The notes beneath the pieces are model-generated. The model made no database searches. It was not told the origin of the DNA and saw only the letters and a program-made list of their open reading frames with translations. From the NCBI RefSeq assembly GCF_900188395.1, contig NZ_FZOB01000006.1:35062-99061 (forward strand): a stretch of 64,000 bases of DNA, given 5' to 3'. Position 1 is the first letter of the stretch. Each line of letters begins with the position of its first letter. This stretch comes from Desulfurobacterium atlanticum. Lineage in GTDB: Bacteria > Aquificota > Aquificia > Desulfurobacteriales > Desulfurobacteriaceae. Positions 57,748 through 64,000 of the stretch are shown piece by piece. Position numbers and translations under genes: made by a program.

Positions 57748-58117
57748 AAGTTTCTGGCCGATGCAGGAAGTTTTTTTAGACCCAACAGCATGTATTGATA
57801 ATGAAATTCCAGAAAACATAACACTAAATCTTAAAGCAGCTGTCAACTTTAAGATAGATGGTAAGGAGCTAAAAGTAATTACGGAAATATTTGCATCATT
57901 AACAAAAGATAACCAACAGTATGGAAATCTGCGCTTTGTAAATATTTCTATTTATGACACAGGAAAAAGGAACATTTCAAAAAACAGGATTAAAAAAGTA
58001 AAAGAGGAGAAAATTAAAGAACTACTCTCATTTCTGCCAATTTACCTTATAAAAGCTCAACTTTTTGTTGAAAAAGTTGAAGTAGAGGAGGAAAACCCTC
58101 CCCAAAAACTAAAGTGA
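57734..58117 (+). CDS. Unrecognised small protein, partner of the preceding gene
   Basis: A 127 aa protein without a motif I can name. It has no signal peptide or membrane helix. The middle part alternates hydrophobic residues as in beta strands ([34 protein letters not shown]). The C-terminal part is helical and Lys/Glu-rich, ending in [11 protein letters not shown] loose likeness to SecB-type chaperones is not good enough for a call. The start lies within the end of the previous gene, so the two are translated together. Its last 9 bases overlap convergent carB. Confidence 0.65.
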   Translation: MKEIKSFWPMQEVFLDPTACIDNEIPENITLNLKAAVNFKIDGKELKVITEIFASLTKDNQQYGNLRFVNISIYDTGKRNISKNRIKKVKEEKIKELLSFLPIYLIKAQLFVEKVEVEEENPPQKLK

Positions 58118-61100
58118 ACGATAATAATCTTGAAGTGATTTCACATCAAACCCTTTCTTTTTTACAGACTCTATAGCCTTAACAGCAGCCTGAGCACCTC
58201 TTATAGTTGTATAGTAAGGAATCTTAAAATTAACAGCAAGTCGCCTGATACTTAAAGCATCTTTTTTAGATTTTGTCCCGGTTGGAGTATTTATAATCAG
58301 GGCGATTTGGTTGTTTTTAATCATGTCAGCTATATTGGGTCTTCTACCCTCCTGAATTTTATAAACAAGAGAAACAGGAATACCCTTCTCTTTAAGGAAC
58401 TTATAGGTGCCTTCTGTAGAAACTATCTCAAACCCCATATCCACAAGAGCTTTTACAATATCAACTACTTTAGGTTTATCTTTATCCTTAACACTTACAA
58501 ACACTTTTCCTCTGGCAGGATCAATAGGTAGTCTTGAACCAGCAGCAAGTTGAGCTTTATAAAAAGCGATACCTAAATCTTCATCTATTCCCATAACCTC
58601 ACCTGTGGATTTCATTTCGGGAGAAAGAACAGGATCAACTTTTGGAAATCTGTTAAACGGAAACACAGCTTCTTTAACAGAATAATAGGAAGGTTCCACC
58701 TCTTTTACACCAAGTTCTTTTAAGGTCTTTCCAAGAGCAATTTTTGTAGCAACCTTTGCAAGAGGAATACCTGTAGCTTTGCTTATAAAAGGAACTGTTC
58801 TTGAAGCTCTTGGATTAACTTCAATAATATATATTTCTCCGTCCTTTACAGCAAACTGAATATTGATTAGTCCCTTAACTTTAAGTTCAAGTGCAAGTTT
58901 TCGTGTTATTTCCTTAATTTTCTCTACAACTTCTGAAGAAACAGAAAATGTTGGAAATACACATGCACTATCCCCGGAGTGAATTCCCGCTTCCTCAATA
59001 TGTTCCATAACTCCACCTATAACAACCGTTTCCCCGTCAGCTACTGCATCAACATCAAACTCAACTGCATCTTCAAGAAATTTATCGATAAGAACCGGTT
59101 TATCTTCAGAAACCTCAACAGCCTCACTCATATAGCTTCGTAATTCATCCATATTATCAACAATTCTCATAGCCCTTCCACCAAGAACATAAGAAGGTCT
59201 CATAAGAACCGGGAAACCTATTTCTTCAGCTATTTTTTCAGCTCCCTCAAGAGAGTAAGCGATCCCGGATGGAGGTTGCTTTAAACCAAGCCTTGTTAAA
59301 AGTTCTCTAAATTTTTCTCTATCCTCTGCTATATCAATACTCTCTGAACTTGTTCCAAGTATTCTAACTCCCTCTTTTTCAAGTGGAACGGCAAGCTTTA
59401 AAGGTGTCTGGCCACCAAACTGAACAATAACTCCTTCATGATTTTCCTTTCTTACAATGTTTAAAGCATCCTCAAGGGTTAAAGGGTCAAAAAATAGTTT
59501 ATCCGAAGTATCATAGTCTGTGGATACAGTTTCCGGATTACAGTTAACCATGTGAGCTTCATATCCAAGCTCTCTCAACGCCCATACAGAGTGAACACAG
59601 CAGTAGTCAAACTCAACTCCTTGTCCTATTCTGTTGGGACCAGAACCAAAAACTGCAACCTTTTTATTATCTGAAGGAGAAGCCTCACACTCTATACCGT
59701 CATAAGTTGAATAATAGTAAGGAGTATAAGCCTCAAATTCCCCCGCACATGTATCAACAGTTTTATAAAGAACAGGAGCTACCTGCTTTCTCTTTTCCCT
59801 TACATCTTTTTCAGAAACGTTCCAGACTTCTGCAATATATCTGTCTGAAAATCCCCACTTTTTGGCTAACTTTAAAAGGTCAGATGGAACAGTTTCTATC
59901 GTATATTTTCCAAGCTCTTTTTCAAGGTCAACAATCTGCTTTATGTTATGTAAAAACCACCTGTCTATCTTGCTCAATTCATAAATTTCATCAATGGACT
60001 TTCCTCTTCTAAATCCTTCTGCAACATACCACATTCTATCTGGAGTTGGAACAGCTATTTTTGATTCAAGCTCGGAGTCTGTGATATTTTCAGCTCCTTT
60101 CATAAACAACCCATATCTTCCTACCTCAAGAGAACGAATAGCTTTTAGAAATGCTTCTTTAAACGTTCTTCCAATTGCCATAACCTCACCAACAGATTTC
60201 ATAGAGGTTGTAAGCACTGGATCAGCTTCAGGAAACTTTTCAAAAGCCCATCTTGGAAATTTAACAACACAATAATCGATAGCTGGTTCAAAAGAAGCAG
60301 GAGTTTTTTTCGTAATATCATTCGGAAGTTCATCAAGAGTATATCCAACTGCAAGTTTTGCAGCTATCTTTGCTATCGGAAAACCGGTAGCTTTTGAAGC
60401 AAGAGCGGAAGAACGGGAAACTCTTGGATTCATCTCAATAACAATTATTCTCCCTGTTTCTGGATTAACAGCAAACTGAACATTTGAGCCACCTGTTTCA
60501 ACACCAATTTCTCTTATAACCTTAATAGCCCAATCTCTTAAAATCTGATATTCTTTATCCGTTAAAGTTTGAGCTGGAGCAACGGTAATAGACTCACCGG
60601 TGTGAACCCCCATAGGATCAATATTTTCTATAGAACAGATGATAACAACATTATCATTTAAATCCCTCATAACCTCAAGCTCAAACTCTTTCCATCCAAG
60701 AACAGATTCCTCAATAAGAACTTCAGAAATCGGACTTGCATCAAGACCTTTTCTAACAATCTCCTTATACTCTTCCACATTGTACGCAACACCGCCTCCT
60801 TCACCACCAAGAGTAAAGGCAGGACGGATAATAGCTGGAAGTCCCACATTTTCAAGAACTTCCATCGCTTCTTCCATTGACCTTGCAAGTCCACTTCTTG
60901 GAACATCAAGACCTATTTTTTTCATCGCCTCTTTAAAAAGCTCTCTATCTTCCGCCTTTTTTATAGCATCAACATTTGCACCTATCAGTTCAACTCCGTA
61001 CTTATCAAGAATACCAGCATCTTGCAACGCAACTGCAAGATTCAGTGCTGTCTGTCCACCAACTGTAGGCAAAAGAGCATCAGGACGCTCTTTTTTTATT

Positions 61101-61330
61101 ATCTTTTCAAGCGTCTCAACTGTTAAAGGCTCTATATATGTTCTATCAGAAATATCTGGATCTGTCATTATTGTTGCAGGATTGGAGTTAACAAGAACAA
61201 CTTCATACCCTTCCTCTTTTAAAGCTTTACAGGCCTGAGTTCCTGAATAATCAAATTCTGCTGCTTGACCAATAACAATAGGACCAGAGCCTACTATCAT
61301 TATCCTTTTTATATCCGTTCTTTTCGGCAA
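58109..61330 (-). CDS. carB: Carbamoyl phosphate synthase large subunit
   Basis: Makes carbamoyl phosphate for arginine and pyrimidine synthesis together with CarA (not in this window). The 1073 aa contain two homologous ATP-grasp halves, each opening with a GSGPxxIGQ motif ([17 protein letters not shown] and [16 protein letters not shown]). A C-terminal MGS-like allosteric domain (about 930-1073) has [16 protein letters not shown]. The start is TTG (61330-61328) with GGAGG 6 bases upstream. A complete single-gene form is present, not the split type reported for Aquifex. Confidence 0.96.
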   Translation of the reverse strand: MPKRTDIKRIMIVGSGPIVIGQAAEFDYSGTQACKALKEEGYEVVLVNSNPATIMTDPDISDRTYIEPLTVETLEKIIKKERPDALLPTVGGQTALNLAVALQDAGILDKYGVELIGANVDAIKKAEDRELFKEAMKKIGLDVPRSGLARSMEEAMEVLENVGLPAIIRPAFTLGGEGGGVAYNVEEYKEIVRKGLDASPISEVLIEESVLGWKEFELEVMRDLNDNVVIICSIENIDPMGVHTGESITVAPAQTLTDKEYQILRDWAIKVIREIGVETGGSNVQFAVNPETGRIIVIEMNPRVSRSSALASKATGFPIAKIAAKLAVGYTLDELPNDITKKTPASFEPAIDYCVVKFPRWAFEKFPEADPVLTTSMKSVGEVMAIGRTFKEAFLKAIRSLEVGRYGLFMKGAENITDSELESKIAVPTPDRMWYVAEGFRRGKSIDEIYELSKIDRWFLHNIKQIVDLEKELGKYTIETVPSDLLKLAKKWGFSDRYIAEVWNVSEKDVREKRKQVAPVLYKTVDTCAGEFEAYTPYYYSTYDGIECEASPSDNKKVAVFGSGPNRIGQGVEFDYCCVHSVWALRELGYEAHMVNCNPETVSTDYDTSDKLFFDPLTLEDALNIVRKENHEGVIVQFGGQTPLKLAVPLEKEGVRILGTSSESIDIAEDREKFRELLTRLGLKQPPSGIAYSLEGAEKIAEEIGFPVLMRPSYVLGGRAMRIVDNMDELRSYMSEAVEVSEDKPVLIDKFLEDAVEFDVDAVADGETVVIGGVMEHIEEAGIHSGDSACVFPTFSVSSEVVEKIKEITRKLALELKVKGLINIQFAVKDGEIYIIEVNPRASRTVPFISKATGIPLAKVATKIALGKTLKELGVKEVEPSYYSVKEAVFPFNRFPKVDPVLSPEMKSTGEVMGIDEDLGIAFYKAQLAAGSRLPIDPARGKVFVSVKDKDKPKVVDIVKALVDMGFEIVSTEGTYKFLKEKGIPVSLVYKIQEGRRPNIADMIKNNQIALIINTPTGTKSKKDALSIRRLAVNFKIPYYTTIRGAQAAVKAIESVKKKGFDVKSLQDYYRSL

Positions 61331-61388
61331 CGTTTACCTCCATTCCAGTAAATTCAATCCCTTATTTTACACTAAGTATAGATAAACA

Positions 61389-61411
61389 GCTAACACTCCT
61401 TTAATGTTAGC
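61389..61411. promoter_or_regulatory. Candidate operator between carB and the 5'-nucleotidase gene
   Basis: GCTAACA and TGTTAGC form a perfect 7-bp inverted repeat with a 9-base spacer. On the minus strand TATACT at 61380-61375 and TTAAAG at 61404-61399 could be the carB -10 and -35, so the repeat would cover the carB -35 region. The regulator is unknown. Confidence 0.4.
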
Positions 61412-61427
61412 ACCAACAAACACAACC

Positions 61428-61459
61428 TTAACACATCTTTAACATTTACTCTCTAAGAT
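61428..61459 (+). promoter_or_regulatory. Pho-box-like direct repeats and -10 of the 5'-nucleotidase gene
   Basis: TTAACA occurs at 61428-61433 and 61439-61444, an 11-base period. Degenerate related hexamers lie at 61390 (CTAACA) and 61401 (TTAATG), again 11 apart. TAAGAT (61454-61459) follows 9 bases after the last repeat. This matches the layout of PhoP/PhoB-activated promoters, where 11-bp repeats replace the -35 box. The assignment is inference. Confidence 0.45.
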
Positions 61460-61489
61460 TACAAAACAGAACAACTTGGAGGATAAAAT

Positions 61490-63292
61490 ATGAACAGAAA
61501 AATCAAAGTTAGTACACCTTTGCTTATCTTCAGCATCGCTTTTTCAGGATGTGGAAAACAAGCTGTTAAAACAACTCCTGAAGTAGAGAAAAAAACAACC
61601 ATTACATTCATTCACATGAACGACATCCATTCCCACCTTTCAGGCTCAAAAACAAAACTGTATTTCAACGGGAAAAAGACCTACGTAACAATTGGAGAGC
61701 TTAACCGTGCAATAGCAAAAATAAAGGAACTGCAAAAAACTTCTTCCAACCCGGTTACACTAAACGCAGGAGACATGATAGTAGGGACCCTTTATTATGT
61801 CCTATTTAGAGGAAATGCAACAGCAGACCTTCTAAACCTTGTTAACTGGGACGCAGCAACAATCGGAAACCATGAATTTGATGACGGAGATAAAGGGTTA
61901 AAACATTTCCTTGATAGAATAAATTTTCCAATCGTCAGTGCAAACATAATTCCTAAAAAAGGGAGTATTCTTGAATATTACTGGACTCCTTACAGAATAA
62001 TTGAAAGAAATGGAGAAAAAATTGGTATTATTGGAATAGGTTATGCCCAAAAAACCAAAATGTCTTCAAATCCAGGTAATGACATAGAATTTCTTGATGA
62101 AATTGAAACTGCAAAAAAGTATGTAAAAGAGCTCTCAGATCTTGGAGTTAACAAAATCGTTATCTTAAGCCACTTCGGAATGGAAAATGACCTTAAACTT
62201 GCAAAAGAAGTTCCGGGAGTTGATGTGATAATAGACGGTGACTCTCACTCACTACTTGGAAATTACACAGCTTATGGAATAAAAAGTCAATTTAATAAAT
62301 ATCCCCAAATAGTAAAAGGAGCAGATGGTCAGAAAGTATGCGTTACTTCTGCATGGCAGTACGGATATGCAGTAGGAAAACTTAAAGTTGACTTTGACAG
62401 TAAAGGAAATGTAATAGAATGTAATGGAGTAACCACCATTCTTTTAGGAGATGAGTTCAAAAGAAAGGTTAACGGAAAAAAAGTAAAGCTTAAAGGTTCA
62501 GAAAAAGCCGAAATAGAGGAGATAATTGCAAACAGCAACGGAAAACTTGAAATAGTAAAACCTGACCCTGAAGCTGAAAAAATATTAAATAGCTATTCTG
62601 AAAAAGTGGAGACTCTTAAAAGGCAGGTTATAGGATTTGCCGCTGAGTTTCTCGGTCACAACAGAATTCCAGGAGATAAAAAAGATGGAGTAAGTGTTCT
62701 TTCAAAACATGGAAGCGAAATAGCTCCGATAGTTGCAAAAGCCTTCTATGAAAAGATTAAGAATGCAGATGTTGCCATCCAAAATGCCGGCGGTGTAAGA
62801 ACAGCTATAGATGACGGACCTATAACCATCGGAGAAGTCTATAAACTCCTTCCTTTCAGCAACACCCTGTATGTGTTAAAGATGAAAGGCTCTGAAATCA
62901 AACAGGTTCTTGAAGATGCTATCTCAAACTTTATGGATAAAGGAGGCTCTACAGGCTCTTTCCCTTACGCTTACGGAATAAGATACGATGTTGACCTTTC
63001 AAAACCTTGCGGAAAAAGAATTTCCAATCTTGAAATAATGGACAGAAAAACAAAGATCTGGCATCCGATAGACCCGAACAGATACTACATAGTAGTTACA
63101 AACAGTTATATAGCACACGGAAAAGATGGGTATAAAACATTTGGGAAGGTTCTAAAAGAAAGAGGTGGAATAGATACATATTTTGGATATGCTGAAACCT
63201 TCATTGATTATATCAAGAAACTTTCTGCTAAAGGAAAAGAGCTTAAGAAACTTCCAAGAGATGAAATGCCTGTTCAGAACTTCACAAAATAG
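61490..63292 (+). CDS. 5'-nucleotidase / UDP-sugar hydrolase family lipoprotein
   Basis: Predicted periplasmic or surface phosphoesterase that releases phosphate from nucleotides. The lipoprotein signal ends in FSGC at Cys21. The metallophosphatase domain shows FIHMNDIHSH, NAGDMIVGT, TIGNHEFDDG, LSHFGMEND and IDGDSHS. The C-terminal 5_nucleotid_C domain has NAGGVRTAIDDGPITIGEVY and LPFSNTLYVL. The 600 aa length fits. TTGGAGG precedes the ATG. A Pho-box-like promoter supports a phosphate-scavenging role. Confidence 0.9.
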   Translation: MNRKIKVSTPLLIFSIAFSGCGKQAVKTTPEVEKKTTITFIHMNDIHSHLSGSKTKLYFNGKKTYVTIGELNRAIAKIKELQKTSSNPVTLNAGDMIVGTLYYVLFRGNATADLLNLVNWDAATIGNHEFDDGDKGLKHFLDRINFPIVSANIIPKKGSILEYYWTPYRIIERNGEKIGIIGIGYAQKTKMSSNPGNDIEFLDEIETAKKYVKELSDLGVNKIVILSHFGMENDLKLAKEVPGVDVIIDGDSHSLLGNYTAYGIKSQFNKYPQIVKGADGQKVCVTSAWQYGYAVGKLKVDFDSKGNVIECNGVTTILLGDEFKRKVNGKKVKLKGSEKAEIEEIIANSNGKLEIVKPDPEAEKILNSYSEKVETLKRQVIGFAAEFLGHNRIPGDKKDGVSVLSKHGSEIAPIVAKAFYEKIKNADVAIQNAGGVRTAIDDGPITIGEVYKLLPFSNTLYVLKMKGSEIKQVLEDAISNFMDKGGSTGSFPYAYGIRYDVDLSKPCGKRISNLEIMDRKTKIWHPIDPNRYYIVVTNSYIAHGKDGYKTFGKVLKERGGIDTYFGYAETFIDYIKKLSAKGKELKKLPRDEMPVQNFTK

Positions 63293-63298
63293 AACTTT

Positions 63299-63322
63299 TA
63301 CCGGGGCATGTGTGCCCCGGTA
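63299..63322. terminator. Hairpin between convergent 5'-nucleotidase and GGDEF genes
   Basis: TACCGGGGCA, loop TGTG, TGCCCCGGTA is a perfect 10-bp stem 6 bases after the nucleotidase stop and 5 bases from the GGDEF stop. There is no strong T-run on either side. Confidence 0.65.
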
Positions 63323-63327
63323 CCACT

Positions 63328-63930
63328 TCAATTATCTTCTGCCACTACACATCTGTTTCGTCCACTGTTTTTAGCTTCATAAAGCGCTTTATCGGCTCTA
63401 TCAATAAGCTGTTCCAACGTTTCACCAGGAGAATATTCGGCTATCCCGCAACTAACTGTTATTTTTTTTCCAATACCAAACTCAGTATCTTCAACTGCTT
63501 TTCTTATTCTTTCAGCTACAGTTAAAGCTTCATCTTTCCCCACTCCAGGAAGAACAACTATAAATTCCTCTCCTCCAAATCTAAAAGCTAAATCCTTTCC
63601 TCTTATCTGGCTCTTTATAATATGTGCAACTTTAGACAAAACCTCATCACCTTTTATATGACCAAAAGTGTCATTAACCTTTTTGAAAAAATCTATATCT
63701 ATAATTAGTATTGAAACCGGAACCCCATCTTTTCTTGAAATCCAGATTCTTCTTTTAACTTCATTTTGGAAAGAGTGACGATTATAAAGAAGCGTAAGCT
63801 TATCAATAAATACATCTTTTTCAAGATTTTTAGTTATCAAAAACCTGCATAGGTATACACATACTCCCCACCCACACCAAAGGAAAAAGGCTGCCCACCT
63901 GGTAGTTAAAATATTAAGAGCACTAAACAT
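63328..63930 (-). CDS. GGDEF-domain diguanylate cyclase
   Basis: Synthesises cyclic di-GMP from GTP. The 200 aa consist of one short hydrophobic N-terminal segment (about 12-32) and a complete GGDEF domain: LTLLYNRHSF, IIDIDFFKKVNDTFGHIKGDE and the active-site RFGGEEFIVVLPG. An RGKD stands five residues before GGEEF, the position of the inhibitory I-site RxxD. No sensor domain remains, and no ribosome binding site is seen at the ATG, so the N-terminus could be truncated or start elsewhere. Confidence 0.85.
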   Translation of the reverse strand: MFSALNILTTRWAAFFLWCGWGVCVYLCRFLITKNLEKDVFIDKLTLLYNRHSFQNEVKRRIWISRKDGVPVSILIIDIDFFKKVNDTFGHIKGDEVLSKVAHIIKSQIRGKDLAFRFGGEEFIVVLPGVGKDEALTVAERIRKAVEDTEFGIGKKITVSCGIAEYSPGETLEQLIDRADKALYEAKNSGRNRCVVAEDN

Positions 63931-63972
63931 TCAAATTTTCAGAAAACCAAAACCACTACCAGGAGGACAACC

Positions 63973-64000
63973 ATGCAGCTAAATATAAACCTATACCACG
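63973..64000 (+). CDS. Start of an unidentified gene cut by the window edge
   Basis: AGGAGGA at 63961-63967 stands 5 bases before ATG at 63973, and the frame stays open to the edge (MQLNINLYH). The strong ribosome binding site and divergent position relative to the GGDEF gene support a real start. Only nine residues are visible, so no function can be given. Confidence 0.55.

Noticed and set aside
57734-58117. SecB-like chaperone or toxin-antitoxin partner
   Set aside because: The likeness is limited to alternating hydrophobic strands; no diagnostic motif was found in either protein of the pair.
61389-61411. Rho-independent terminator reading of the GCTAACA/TGTTAGC repeat
   Set aside because: It lies between divergent genes, has a 9-base loop and no T-run, so an operator is more plausible.

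Overview
The window reads as a chromosomal segment of a thermophilic, chemolithoautotrophic-type bacterium of the Aquificota, most likely the Desulfurobacteriaceae (Desulfurobacterium/Thermovibrio relatives). This is inference from AT-rich, Lys/Glu/Ile-rich proteins, a two-subunit biotin carboxylase/transcarboxylase pair, metal-type KdsA, tandem motB genes as known from Aquifex, a NapC + octaheme HAO cytochrome pair, Gram-negative envelope genes (kdsA, kdsB, lolA, a secretin, outer-membrane barrel) and very compact gene packing. No marker such as rRNA is present, so the assignment stays tentative. No rRNA, tRNA, CRISPR array, insertion sequence or prophage was seen. No gene-free stretch exceeds about 170 bases.

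Layout. 1-5567 (minus): M16 peptidase, pgpA, biotin carboxylase, biotin-dependent transcarboxylase, and a histidine phosphatase cut by the window edge. 5650-10464 (plus): murD-ftsW-murG, scpB and a cytidylate-kinase-like protein. 10493-15284 (minus): pgk, a U32 protein, a long QueD and rsmD. 15357-20040 (plus): lolA, a GlcD-type flavoprotein, motA-motB-motB and ruvX. 20030-24451: an HNH nuclease (minus), purK-purE (plus), a SemiSWEET with an altered PQ motif and typA (minus). 24557-27713 (plus): hisC, ahcY and an outer-membrane barrel. 27760-31237 (minus): an HhH protein and a multiheme cytochrome block (split-Soret-like cytochrome; NapC-type tetraheme; octaheme HAO).

31333-40701 (minus) is a tightly packed run of ten genes: kdsB, pyrG, marC, murB, a triheme cytochrome c peroxidase, kdsA, nth, pncB, cmk and an MBL hydrolase. 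40823-46181 (plus): FAH-family hydrolase, DUF89/ARMT1-like protein, Sua5/YrdC, a DUF2229 protein and an RqcH-type NFACT protein. 46152-53683 (minus): pilM-N-O-P-Q followed by a repeat-built surface protein with a C-terminal sorting-like tail, then truB. 53773-64000: aroA (minus), a long class II aldolase (plus), an RluB-type pseudouridine synthase (minus), two small unrecognised genes (plus), carB (minus), a lipoprotein 5'-nucleotidase with a Pho-box-like promoter (plus), a GGDEF protein (minus) and the first codons of one more gene (plus).

Most genes are housekeeping: envelope synthesis (MurB/D/G, FtsW, KdsA/B, LolA, PgpA), nucleotides (PurE/K, PyrG, CarB, Cmk), RNA modification (RsmD, TruB, RluB, YrdC, QueD) and motility. 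The least ordinary parts are the HAO/NapC/split-Soret block, the surface protein at the end of the pilus operon with a perfect 327-bp tandem duplication, the triheme peroxidase inside a housekeeping operon, and the two small unrecognised genes at 57346-58117. I did not find a clear, wholly new multi-gene system; these are the best leads.
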